From positions 62,001 to 126,000 of IMG/VR virus record IMGVR_UViG_3300025000_000053: a DNA stretch of 64,000 nucleotides; one strand, 5' to 3'. The position numbers were made by a program, and so were the translations under genes. Positions within the stretch are counted from its first letter, which is position 1, and every line of letters begins with the position of its first letter. The notes under the pieces are model-generated. The model did no database searches. It saw only the letters and a program-made list of their open reading frames with translations, and was not told the DNA's origin. This document shows, piece after piece, positions 44,266 to 53,077 of this stretch. The stretch is from a virus.

Positions 44266-46628
44266 TAGTTATCCAAATCCTCTCTGTCTATCTTGAAGTT
44301 TTTCATAAGTTGTTTTCTTTCATTAATAGCATCAGTTCCTTCACCATGAATAATTCTAAATTTTTCAACTTCTTTTTCAACATCTTTCATTGTTAATTGT
44401 ATTAATATTCTTTTATTTGGGTCCATTGTTGTTTCCCATAAATCATCAGATTTTAATTCACCTAATCCTTTAAATCTAGTTTTTATCTTAGGTTTATATT
44501 TCTGACATAATATGAAAAATTCAGCTAAAGACATAACTTTTCTATAATCATTTTCAACAATAACTTCATAATACATTTTTTTATTATTAACTTTGTCAAT
44601 AAATGATTTTAAACTACCTATTCTCTTTCTAAATAAGTCATCTAAAATTATTATTTGGAACTTACCTTCAACAATTCCAGATATTACATTGTCTTCTTTA
44701 CTCATTTCTGGAAAAATTATTTTTAAATCATTTAAAACCTTTTCATCGTCAATATGAATAATAATAAATTCCATTAAAATAGGATGTATATTAAAATGAT
44801 TAGCAACTCTATATAACTCATCTAAATACATTCTATTCTTTAATAAAAATTCTTTCATTTCATCATTAGTTAATATTCTCTCACTATCTTTAATTTTAAT
44901 CTTATCTCTAATTCTACGTTCAAATACCTCAATATATTCTTTTTTATCTAGTATAAAAGGTTTTTGTTTATCGTGTATTTCATATAGTGGTGAGATAGCT
45001 TTATACAATAAACCCTGTTTAATTATTTCAGGTAAATGTATTAGAAAAAATACACATACTAAAGAAACGATACGATAACCATCAACATCAGAATCAGCCA
45101 TTATAATTATTTTTTTATAATGTAATTTTTTAATATCAAATCTACTACCAATATTACATTTTAATCTTTTAACTAATTCTTGAAATTCTATATTTAATAA
45201 TACTTTATCTAGTTCTAAATTAAAACTATTTAATGGTACACCAAATATTGAAAATAGAGCTTGAGTATTAGTATCCCTTCCTTGTCTAGCTGTACCTAAA
45301 GCTGAGTCACCTTCAATAATAAATAGTTCTCTATATTTATCACCTTTATTATTAGCTTTAACAAAGTTCTTTAAAGCATGATCTGAAAAAGCCTCACTAT
45401 CACCTTTAATAACAGCATTGCGAACTTTATTAGCTTGAGTTCTAGCTCTAGCTATAAGTTTAATAAAATCAGTAATTTTCTTTAATTCTTTTGGATTATT
45501 TTTAAAATATTCAACTAATGCTTTATATGTCATATCTCTTAACGGTTTAAAGAAAGAATTATTAGTTACCTTTTCTTTTACTTGTCCAGAAAACTCTAAC
45601 CGCATATCAGTACTTAAAAATAAAGTAAGAACTAAATTAGATGTAATATCATTATATACAATGTCAATATTTTTTAAATCTCTTTGACTTAAACTTTCTC
45701 TTGTCTGTTTACTTAAATATTGAATAATACCTTGTTTAACAGCATCAACATGAACACCGTTTTCAATTGTATTAACAAAATTACAAAATGAATCAACTAA
45801 CATTTCACTATTAGTATTTTTAGAATCAAATGTAAATGCTGCTTCTAAACCAATAAATCTATCATACTCTTTTCCTTTATCCAATTCTTTTATTTTTAAT
45901 GATTGGAAAAAATGAATTGGATCAACTAATGGTTCTTTACATAGTTTTTTCATATAGTCATATAAACCATTTTTATTTCTATATTTCTTTTGTATAGTAG
46001 ACTCTTTACCTTTTTTTATAACACTAACATTGATCTTTATATCAGGTGTAACTAAATATATTATCTTTTCAATCCAATTCAATAAATCTTCAGTTATTAT
46101 ATTACATTCTTCCCCCATAAAAAATGGTGAAGGTTTAAAAAAGATACATGTACCATGTTTATCTTTATTTGATATTTTTGTTATTTTTTCTTCTATTTTT
46201 TTACCACTATTAAATTTTATAATAAATTTTTCACCATATCTAGTTGAACTGATTTCAAATAATTCCGACAATGAATTAACACAAGACAATCCAACACCAT
46301 TTTCTCCCGCACTTTGTTTAGATTGTTCTCTAGTAAATTTACTACCAGATTGTAATGTGGTACATACTAATTCCAATTTATCAAATGAAATACCTCTACC
46401 ATTATCTAAAATTTTAATTGTATTCTCAACTTCATCTAAATAAATATCAATTTCATTTCCTGGTGAATTAGTATTAATACATTCATCTATAGAGTTATTA
46501 ATAACTTCTTTTGTTAAATGGAGGGAACCCTTTTGACCTAAATAACCTATATAAACATTTGGTTTACATTGAATTTTCTCAATATCACTTTCTTTATGGT
46601 CAATAATATCATCAATAAATTTAGACAT
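44265..46628 (-). CDS. gyrB: DNA gyrase/topoisomerase IV subunit B
   Basis: 787 aa from ATG 46628 (MSKFIDD), which has AAGGGG upstream. The GHKL ATPase shows E41VINNSID, D75NGRGI and the GENGVG lid. The transducer follows, then the TOPRIM domain with EGDSA and DSDVDG, and a C-terminal FKGLGEL segment. It supplies the ATP-driven strand passage for the GyrA-type protein at 40049. A late-type promoter sequence lies upstream at 46652. The stop overlaps the NADAR pseudogene start. Confidence 0.94.
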   Translation of the reverse strand: MSKFIDDIIDHKESDIEKIQCKPNVYIGYLGQKGSLHLTKEVINNSIDECINTNSPGNEIDIYLDEVENTIKILDNGRGISFDKLELVCTTLQSGSKFTREQSKQSAGENGVGLSCVNSLSELFEISSTRYGEKFIIKFNSGKKIEEKITKISNKDKHGTCIFFKPSPFFMGEECNIITEDLLNWIEKIIYLVTPDIKINVSVIKKGKESTIQKKYRNKNGLYDYMKKLCKEPLVDPIHFFQSLKIKELDKGKEYDRFIGLEAAFTFDSKNTNSEMLVDSFCNFVNTIENGVHVDAVKQGIIQYLSKQTRESLSQRDLKNIDIVYNDITSNLVLTLFLSTDMRLEFSGQVKEKVTNNSFFKPLRDMTYKALVEYFKNNPKELKKITDFIKLIARARTQANKVRNAVIKGDSEAFSDHALKNFVKANNKGDKYRELFIIEGDSALGTARQGRDTNTQALFSIFGVPLNSFNLELDKVLLNIEFQELVKRLKCNIGSRFDIKKLHYKKIIIMADSDVDGYRIVSLVCVFFLIHLPEIIKQGLLYKAISPLYEIHDKQKPFILDKKEYIEVFERRIRDKIKIKDSERILTNDEMKEFLLKNRMYLDELYRVANHFNIHPILMEFIIIHIDDEKVLNDLKIIFPEMSKEDNVISGIVEGKFQIIILDDLFRKRIGSLKSFIDKVNNKKMYYEVIVENDYRKVMSLAEFFILCQKYKPKIKTRFKGLGELKSDDLWETTMDPNKRILIQLTMKDVEKEVEKFRIIHGEGTDAINERKQLMKNFKIDREDLDN

Positions 46629-46651
46629 ATACTCCACCCCTTATTCTTATA

Positions 46652-46663
46652 TATGTAAATGTT
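46652..46663 (-). promoter_or_regulatory. AACA-N6-TA promoter upstream of gyrB
   Basis: On the minus strand AACATTTACATA, followed by TATAAG, 25-35 nt before the start. It is a late-type match before a replication gene, so it could be chance. Confidence 0.4.
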
Positions 46664-46708
46664 CTCGTATTAATAAAAAAGCAATATATTATAGAAAGAG
46701 CGACATAT

Positions 46709-46750
46709 AAAAAAATAGATGTGATAATAAAATATCACATCTATTTTTTT
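46709..46750 (-). terminator. Long hairpin terminator
   Basis: An 18-bp stem around AAAATAGATGTGATA, after the gene at 46755. Confidence 0.85.
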
Positions 46751-46754
46751 ATAT

Positions 46755-47225
46755 TTATTTCTTTTTACCACCAATAAAAGAAATTGAACCAACACCATAA
46801 GAACCAATATCATCCTTATCATTTTTCTTCTTATTTCTTTTACCATAGATATCAGCATATCTTTCATACAGTTCTTTTGCTTCATTCAGATTATAATCTA
46901 ATTCACCCAGCAACATAATGATTTTATCATCTTTATCACAGTCGGCAAAAGATCTAATTTGCTGAATTGCATTGTGTAATGTATTTATAGCATCTTTTAA
47001 GTCTTCCTTACTGATATGATTCATATTAAAAATTGTTCTACAATACTTACACTGATAATCACCAGCTTTACCTTTTTCATAAGGATAAATTTTTAATTTA
47101 CCTTTTTCATTCTGGTGACAACAATGAATGGCTATTTTCTTTTTCTCTTTATGAAAATCTCTTTCCATTCCTTCGAGTCTTTCAAGTTTCCCAATAATAC
47201 GTTTTCTGTCTTTGTCTTTACTCAT
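46755..47225 (-). CDS. Putative zinc-binding protein of unknown function
   Basis: 156 aa from ATG 47225 (MSKDKDR) after AGGAGG. IAIHCCHQ and CKYCRTIF form a likely zinc site in the first half. The rest is helical, with a basic, glycine-rich C-terminus (FIGGKKK). It may be nucleic-acid-binding. Not recognised as a family. Confidence 0.65.
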   Translation of the reverse strand: MSKDKDRKRIIGKLERLEGMERDFHKEKKKIAIHCCHQNEKGKLKIYPYEKGKAGDYQCKYCRTIFNMNHISKEDLKDAINTLHNAIQQIRSFADCDKDDKIIMLLGELDYNLNEAKELYERYADIYGKRNKKKNDKDDIGSYGVGSISFIGGKKK

Positions 47226-47276
47226 TAATTCCAACCTCCTATTTTCTATAATTTAATTATTTTATTACATCTTGCA

Positions 47277-47291
47277 TAATAATATATAATT
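47277..47291 (-). promoter_or_regulatory. Early-type promoter element
   Basis: On the minus strand AATTATATATTATTA, about 55 nt before the ATG at 47225. Confidence 0.5.
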
Positions 47292-47351
47292 AAAAAATCA
47301 ATCAAATTTAAATTTATGTTTATACGGTATTATTTTCTTACACAATTTAAA

Positions 47352-47392
47352 ATATAATAAAGTATAAAATACTAATTTATACTTTATTATAT
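47352..47392 (-). terminator. Hairpin terminator
   Basis: A 17-bp stem (ATATAATAAAGTATAAA) after the gene at 47400. Confidence 0.8.
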
Positions 47393-47399
47393 AAAATTA

Positions 47400-47690
47400 T
47401 TAAGCAAATGTATATCTTCTATCAATTCTATTAATATCTTCTGAATCGTTAACTGTTAAAACAGCTTGTATTGTTTCTACGTGCTTATATACAAAATATT
47501 CAATTCCTTTCTGATCCTTCTCCCCCATTTTAATAACTTCGCTTCCATTGCCGAAGTCTATAAAAGCATTTTCAAAAACAAATTCACCTTTTTCATATAA
47601 TTTTTTTGAAATGTTGTCAAATATAAAGCCTAATACTACACTATCTCCACCCGCATTATTAATAATATTTCGAACATCAGTAAGTGTCAT
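47400..47690 (-). CDS. Protein of unknown function
   Basis: 96 aa, with the ATG overlapping the stop of the small upstream gene (ATGA). Mixed strands and helices. Not recognised. Third gene of the helicase unit. Confidence 0.65.
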   Translation of the reverse strand: MTLTDVRNIINNAGGDSVVLGFIFDNISKKLYEKGEFVFENAFIDFGNGSEVIKMGEKDQKGIEYFVYKHVETIQAVLTVNDSEDINRIDRRYTFA

Positions 47691-47833
47691 TTATTTTTCC
47701 CTCTTTTCTTATTATTTTTTCTTCCTTTACCATGAGATAAAGAAAAATATTCTTTTAGTCTTTTAATTTTTTGTTCTTTAGATTCACATATTACATTTTT
47801 ATTATTTAAAATAGGTAATAATAATTTTTCCAT
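47687..47833 (-). CDS. Small basic protein, helicase operon
   Basis: 48 aa from ATG 47833, ending in a strongly basic tail (GKGRKNNKKRGKNK). A good AGGAGG lies too far from this ATG but is well placed for an in-frame ATT at 47848, which may be the true start and would add five residues. The stop overlaps the next ATG (ATGA), and the gene follows the helicase stop by about 15-30 nt. Possibly binds nucleic acid. Too short for a family call. Confidence 0.55.
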   Translation of the reverse strand: MEKLLLPILNNKNVICESKEQKIKRLKEYFSLSHGKGRKNNKKRGKNK

Positions 47834-47863
47834 ATCTTTAAGAGAAATTTTAACAGCCTCCTA

Positions 47864-49063
47864 TTATACAGCTATAATCAATCCACTAATAGCTCTAGTT
47901 ATAGATGTATATAGCCATTTAAAATAATATTCTGAATTACCCATTCTTTCATCATAAACTAATATATTATTATATTGTGAGCCTTGTGATAAATGTGCTG
48001 TTATTGCATGAGCAAATTCAAATTTATTTACATAACTTCTTTTACTTTGTTTTCTTTCTTCATAATTTTTAAATAAATAGTTATGATCAATTGGAATTCT
48101 TCTAAAAAATTCATCTGTTAAAAATTCTGGTCTGAAATCAATACAAACTGATTTTTTACTATATGTATCTAGATGAATATCTTTAACATATCCAACTAAA
48201 CCATTAACAAGTGAAATATTATCTAAAACAGATAATGACCAATTGTTTTGTCTACATATAATTTTATCACCAATAATAGGAAAAGGTTTATTTATTTTAT
48301 TAATACTTTCTCTCACATATTTATTTATATTATCTCTAGTTCTATTCTTACCACAAATAACTATATCATTATCAACTAACATATTGTCGGTAATATCTTC
48401 TTTATTAATAACAAAACATTTATCACCGTATCTACCAACTTTTAATAATTTATGGTTTATTGCTTGTTGACTTAAATGTATGATAGGGTCATTTTCTTTT
48501 TGTCTTCTTATTTTGGTTAAAATAACATCTGGATTATTTAAAAAGTATGGTTTACCAAAAATTGGTGGTAACTGATTTAAATCCCCTAATACTAAAACAG
48601 GTAATCCAAAACTTAAAATGTCAGAACCAATTTTACCATCAACCATTGAACCCTCATCAACAACTAAAAGTTCAATATTATCAGGTAATTTATCCTTTTT
48701 AACAAATGCTGGAGAAGTTAATATTCTTCCATTTTTTCTTATAAAATTATTATTTTCATCTAATCTAGGTATATCAATTAAATCATATATAACACTATGT
48801 ATAGTCTGTGCTTTAATACCTTGTCGCATTAAAGCCATTGTTGCTTTACCTACATACGCCATAAATATAACATTTTCAAAAGGTATGCGTAATTTATTTA
48901 TAATAAAATACACAATAAAAGTTTTCCCTGAACCAGCAGGACCAGATACTTCAAAAACTTGTTTGTTTCTTTTATTTCTCCATAATATAACTTCATTAGC
49001 GGCATGATTTTGTTGACCCTCTAATATAATACCCATATATTTATTACTTATCACCTCTTCCAT
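47864..49063 (-). CDS. Dda/RecD-like SF1 helicase
   Basis: 399 aa. Motif I is GPAGSGKTF (residues about 40-48), motif II is VDEGSM, motif III is GDLNQLPP, and the late ITAHLSQGSQ and YTSITRA match motifs V and VI of the RecD/Pif1/Dda group. These unwind DNA 5' to 3'; in T4, Dda helps start origin replication. Two small genes follow in the same unit. The start is uncertain: a second ATG nine codons in (49036) has a slightly better ribosome binding site. Confidence 0.85.
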   Translation of the reverse strand: MEEVISNKYMGIILEGQQNHAANEVILWRNKRNKQVFEVSGPAGSGKTFIVYFIINKLRIPFENVIFMAYVGKATMALMRQGIKAQTIHSVIYDLIDIPRLDENNNFIRKNGRILTSPAFVKKDKLPDNIELLVVDEGSMVDGKIGSDILSFGLPVLVLGDLNQLPPIFGKPYFLNNPDVILTKIRRQKENDPIIHLSQQAINHKLLKVGRYGDKCFVINKEDITDNMLVDNDIVICGKNRTRDNINKYVRESINKINKPFPIIGDKIICRQNNWSLSVLDNISLVNGLVGYVKDIHLDTYSKKSVCIDFRPEFLTDEFFRRIPIDHNYLFKNYEERKQSKRSYVNKFEFAHAITAHLSQGSQYNNILVYDERMGNSEYYFKWLYTSITRAISGLIIAV

Positions 49064-49095
49064 TAAAGTAAGGAAGTTAAATTCATAACCTTTTA

Positions 49096-49107
49096 TATGA
49101 TTGTGTA
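49096..49107 (-). promoter_or_regulatory. TACA-N6-TA promoter, late-like
   Basis: On the minus strand TACACAATCATA, followed by TAAAAGG, about 35 nt before the helicase start. First base differs from AACA. Confidence 0.4.
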
Positions 49108-49126
49108 TTAATTATTAAAATTCAAT

Positions 49127-49138
49127 TACAAATATATA
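49127..49138 (+). promoter_or_regulatory. TACA-N6-TA promoter, late-like
   Basis: TACAAATATATA, about 37 nt before the ATG at 49175. The same sequence precedes the gene at 50312. Confidence 0.4.
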
Positions 49139-49174
49139 AATAGATTTTATAAAAGATTGGAGGTAAGTTCTAAT

Positions 49175-49822
49175 ATGATTAAAAGTTTAGAGAATCTTGG
49201 AGTTAAAGCTGATGAATATTGTTTTTTATTAGAAGAATCTGATCAATATAATAAATCTTTCAAAGTTAATATACCTAAATTCATGCCAATGTTTTCAATA
49301 GATGAAATTCCTAAAAGTAATAATATAGTTTTTGATACTAATATTTTTTCTAATGATGATTCGTGTAAACCTATTGTAAATAAATCAATATTAACACAGA
49401 ACTATGTATCTTTAGAAAGATTTAGAAATACTAATTTTAGATTTCATCCTTCTAATATACATAAAAAAACTAGATTCATTTGTAAAATAGTTGACGGTAA
49501 TTTAAGAAATATGGGTATTACTGATGATGAATTAAATTTAGATCAAGTAGATAGTAATAGTAAGATTTTTATTAGAAACCCTTTACATGAAATAATAGAT
49601 AGAATAAAAGTAGGTGATGAAGTTAAATTTGCAGATGGTGTGGGTGGAGCTGATAATTCTTATTCTATTTTAACAGGAAATGTTGCTCAAATAAATGATT
49701 GGGGTGTTATAGTTACATTGCCACCAGTACATGATGTTCCTTATGGTGTGCTATCAAGTCATATTATTGGTGTTTATACAACTACAGGAACATACAAAAA
49801 TAATATAAGAGGTGATTACTAA
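49175..49822 (+). CDS. Protein of unknown function
   Basis: 215 aa from ATG 49175 (MIKSLENLG) after GGAGG; the longest frame uses a TTG inside that site. The C-terminal half is strand-rich (VGDEVKFADGVGG, NDWGVIVTLPP). Not recognised. Its stop overlaps the next ATG (TAATG). Confidence 0.7.
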   Translation: MIKSLENLGVKADEYCFLLEESDQYNKSFKVNIPKFMPMFSIDEIPKSNNIVFDTNIFSNDDSCKPIVNKSILTQNYVSLERFRNTNFRFHPSNIHKKTRFICKIVDGNLRNMGITDDELNLDQVDSNSKIFIRNPLHEIIDRIKVGDEVKFADGVGGADNSYSILTGNVAQINDWGVIVTLPPVHDVPYGVLSSHIIGVYTTTGTYKNNIRGDY

Positions 49823-50253
49823 TGATAACTAGTATATACGAATGTAATACAATAGAAGACCTTATAAAATATGGTAACTCTTTAGATATATCTCATGATA
49901 AATTACATTTAAAAGCTTCATTTTCAGATAATTCTAATAATCTTATAATTTTTAATTATAATTCTTTAATTGAAAAATATAAGTATTTTTTAGAAAAATA
50001 TATAAAAACTATTGAATTTAATGATACTGAATATGAAAAATATAAATTTAAACCAAAAAGTTTAAGTATGGATTTATATGGAACTACTGAACTATGGTCA
50101 GCTATTTTAAGAATAAATGATATAATAAGTATTAGTGAATTTTCATTAAAAAAAATAAGATTATTTACAACTGATATATTATCTGTACTAAATGAAGTAT
50201 TAATTCTTGAGGAGGGTAATATAAAAGAAAATAAAAGTAATAATAGTATATAA
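49822..50253 (+). CDS. Protein of unknown function
   Basis: 143 aa, its ATG overlapping the previous stop, so the two are translationally coupled. Helical, rich in Ile, Asn and Lys. Not recognised. Confidence 0.7.
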   Translation: MITSIYECNTIEDLIKYGNSLDISHDKLHLKASFSDNSNNLIIFNYNSLIEKYKYFLEKYIKTIEFNDTEYEKYKFKPKSLSMDLYGTTELWSAILRINDIISISEFSLKKIRLFTTDILSVLNEVLILEEGNIKENKSNNSI

Positions 50254-50259
50254 TACTAT

Positions 50260-50271
50260 TACAAATATATA
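50260..50271 (+). promoter_or_regulatory. TACA-N6-TA promoter, late-like
   Basis: TACAAATATATA, about 40 nt before the ATG at 50312. Confidence 0.4.
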
Positions 50272-50311
50272 TTATATTAATAGAATAGATAAAGAAAGAG
50301 GTTGATATTTA

Positions 50312-50926
50312 ATGAAAAAAAGTATAAAATTAACAATTGAAAATGAGGAAAAAATATTTTTTGACACGGTTATGAGTAAGAAGGGTCTTCCATGTCTATG
50401 GGAGCTTGGAGCTTTTTATGGTAAAATAGGCCACTCGTTAATAATAACTGATGATAAATTTAAGAAAACTGGTGCAATATTTGTAAAAAATGATTTACAT
50501 GCACAGGAAGAACAGGCTTTAATTCCAGTAACAGAAGGATTTTATGTATTTAAAAGTATTTTTCACAAACCGGATTATACTACATATTTATACAGAATTA
50601 CTGAAGTATCCGGTATATTAATCGTAGCTAGTTTAGTTGGATATTCTATATTAACAACAAATGATACAGATTTTTTAAATAAAAATTACAAAAATAAAAA
50701 TTTCATATCAGCTTTTGATATATCGTTGGATAAGGCTGAAGGTGAGAAAACTCTGTATTGTTATCCCCCAACATCCAAGAAGATTAGAGATAAAAAAGTA
50801 CATTATGTGTGTTCACCTAAAAAAGTTATTCATCACAAGGAAAAGGTAAGACGTAATGATATAAGTAAAATAGAGATAATAGGTGATGTCATTATAGGAC
50901 AGCTCGGTGGTTTTGAATATGATTAA
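50312..50926 (+). CDS. Protein of unknown function, paralogue of the next gene
   Basis: 204 aa with AAAGAGG before the ATG. Shares with the product of 50919 a run of features: PCLWExG near the N-terminus, a QALIPVxxGFY-type strand in the middle, and a basic C-terminal tail. Function unknown. Confidence 0.7.
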   Translation: MKKSIKLTIENEEKIFFDTVMSKKGLPCLWELGAFYGKIGHSLIITDDKFKKTGAIFVKNDLHAQEEQALIPVTEGFYVFKSIFHKPDYTTYLYRITEVSGILIVASLVGYSILTTNDTDFLNKNYKNKNFISAFDISLDKAEGEKTLYCYPPTSKKIRDKKVHYVCSPKKVIHHKEKVRRNDISKIEIIGDVIIGQLGGFEYD

Positions 50927-51404
50927 TATATTAAATCATAAAAACTTTGACCTAATTCTCAGTAATAAAAAAACACCATGCCTATGGGAATCTGGTGGTG
51001 CTTTTATGACTAATGATGGTTTAGCTATGATAATATGTGGTAAAAAATTTGAACAATTAAAAGCTGTTTATATTGTTCCCCAATCTAAATCTACTATATG
51101 TGGAAATCATGCACTCATTCCCATAAAAATAGGTTATCATATTATTGAAGTAATACAGTCTTATATAACAATATATAAAATAATTGGAATATATACGAAA
51201 TCATATACAGTTAAAACTGTATTATTAGGTAATTTTGATTTAAAAAATATCACAATTCAATATAATGAGTTATTAAATAATCCCTTGTTTAAAATTGCTC
51301 AAGCATCTGCTATAAGAAAGTCACAAACTCTTTTATGTATAAAACCTTTTTATGTAATAAAACCAAAGAAAAATAAAAAGAAAGGAAAAATAATAGTGAG
51401 TTAA
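50919..51404 (+). CDS. Protein of unknown function, paralogue of the previous gene
   Basis: 161 aa; the ATG at 50919 overlaps the preceding stop. TPCLWESGGAF and ALIPIKIGYHIIEV align with the neighbour. The C-terminus is strongly basic (KPKKNKKKGKI). A bidirectional hairpin follows. Confidence 0.7.
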   Translation: MINILNHKNFDLILSNKKTPCLWESGGAFMTNDGLAMIICGKKFEQLKAVYIVPQSKSTICGNHALIPIKIGYHIIEVIQSYITIYKIIGIYTKSYTVKTVLLGNFDLKNITIQYNELLNNPLFKIAQASAIRKSQTLLCIKPFYVIKPKKNKKKGKIIVS

Positions 51405-51420
51405 TCTCACTATTATTTTT
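51386..51420. terminator. Bidirectional hairpin terminator
   Basis: A 15-bp stem (AAAAATAATAGTGAG) between convergent genes; the stop codons lie in or near the arms. Confidence 0.8.
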
Positions 51421-53077
51421 TTTTATTTAATGCTGATGAAAAATCAAATAAATCTTCTTCTTTATCTTCTTTAATTACTTTTCTTTCTACTGCATTTCTT
51501 TTACCTTTTTTATCTATATTTAAATCTACACCTTCAAAATCTGTAGATAAACTTTCTTCAGATAATGAATGATTTAAATGAATATCATCAATAAGCCTAA
51601 TTCTATTACCTATTTCAAATGGATGATTGAAATAAGATAATTCATAAGTATCTCTATATCTTATTTTAATACGTTTAAATGTTAGATAATAATTATTAAT
51701 ATTATTTTTCTTTTTCTCTATATTAATAATACAACTCCAATCTGAATTTTCCATTATTTCCCAGGCAGTACCAACATTACCACGTCCAAGAAATCTCGCT
51801 AAATCTTCTTTATTGGCCATTAATGCACTATCCACTGAAATTGCCCCAGACCTATTTAATTGATGGGCTGTAATTACAGGTATAACTTTATCAACGGCTA
51901 AATTTTTTAATTCGTTAGTTATATTTTTCAGCTCTTCTTTTTCATCTTTAGCTTTTTCATATGGTCTAATTCTTTTAATATAATCTAAAATTAAAGCTAT
52001 TACTTCTTTACCATCATCAGATAAATCATCTATTATTGTGTATAAATCGGCAGTTGATTTTTCTCTATTTGGGTAATATTTAATAATAATGTCAATATTA
52101 TTATCATCAGATAAAATTAATTCACCATCTTCTGTTAATTTCTTTATTACTTGTTTAGCAGTAAAACTTCTGATATCATCTGAAGTTACTACCATATTAA
52201 ATAATCTTTCAACACTCTCTTGAATTGTATTCTCCATTGTTACCAATAATACACAAGGTTTTTTACCAGGTTTTTTAACTTTTATACCTTTATTATATTT
52301 CTTTATATCTATCGCTGTTTTTAAAAGAATTCCTGATTTAAATCCAGCAGGTAATCCTAAATATGTATATAAGCATTTACTCATATAACCTGGTGATAGT
52401 ATATGATTTAGTTTTTGTATACCGGTTCTTAATATATGTGCAGGGTCTTTTAACTCATTAACTATATCTGTTACAACATCTTTAAATACATCCTCTTCTA
52501 AACTAAAAGTTTGTGTATTATCAACAGTTGAAACTTTTCTCGTATGATTTAATATTCTGCTACAAATTTCAGTTAATTCATCATTAACTTCTTGAAAACT
52601 GTTATACTCACCTGAGTCTAATTTTTCTATAGAATTATATAGTCTGTCTTTATAATTAAATAAATAAGCATATTTTAATCTATCAACAATAGCTTTATTA
52701 ATATATTTAATCTCTTCATAATTTATTTTCTTATATATAATTAGAGATTTTATAATCCCTTCTATTTCTTTATTGAAAGTATCTGTTCTACAATAATTAA
52801 CTATCGCATCTTCATTTTCAAACCCTCTATCTAAACGAGCTTCTAAAGCTCGTTTAATAAAATACATTCTTGATTCTATCTTTTCATTACCTTCATATAT
52901 TCTTTCATCTATAATCTCAAATAAATTCTTTAAATTAGTTAAAGATTTCCTTGATACTTGTGAAGAATTTTTAAATATAAATCCTATTAACATATTCAAC
53001 ATAGTAATATCAAATTTTAAACTTATTTTTTTTACTTCACTCTCAACCACCTTAAATAATTTTTTTCTACTTACCAT
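51413..53077 (-). CDS. dnaB: DnaB-type replicative helicase
   Basis: 554 aa. The first 200 residues form a helical N-terminal domain unlike bacterial DnaB. The RecA-like core has GLPAGFKSG (a variant P-loop), then VTMENTIQESVERLF, LILDYIKRIRP as Walker B, and VITAHQLNRSGA. Motif order matches SF4 helicases such as DnaB and T4 gp41. It would unwind DNA at the fork. It overlaps the end of the SbcD-like gene, so the two are translationally coupled. The C-terminal 40 residues are lysine-rich and may be disordered. Confidence 0.87.
   Translation of the reverse strand: MVSRKKLFKVVESEVKKISLKFDITMLNMLIGFIFKNSSQVSRKSLTNLKNLFEIIDERIYEGNEKIESRMYFIKRALEARLDRGFENEDAIVNYCRTDTFNKEIEGIIKSLIIYKKINYEEIKYINKAIVDRLKYAYLFNYKDRLYNSIEKLDSGEYNSFQEVNDELTEICSRILNHTRKVSTVDNTQTFSLEEDVFKDVVTDIVNELKDPAHILRTGIQKLNHILSPGYMSKCLYTYLGLPAGFKSGILLKTAIDIKKYNKGIKVKKPGKKPCVLLVTMENTIQESVERLFNMVVTSDDIRSFTAKQVIKKLTEDGELILSDDNNIDIIIKYYPNREKSTADLYTIIDDLSDDGKEVIALILDYIKRIRPYEKAKDEKEELKNITNELKNLAVDKVIPVITAHQLNRSGAISVDSALMANKEDLARFLGRGNVGTAWEIMENSDWSCIINIEKKKNNINNYYLTFKRIKIRYRDTYELSYFNHPFEIGNRIRLIDDIHLNHSLSEESLSTDFEGVDLNIDKKGKRNAVERKVIKEDKEEDLFDFSSALNKKK

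Noticed and set aside
46670-46885. 71-aa hydrophobic minus-strand frame
   Set aside because: It overlaps the zinc-binding gene at 46755 in another frame and the terminator, and has no ribosome binding site.
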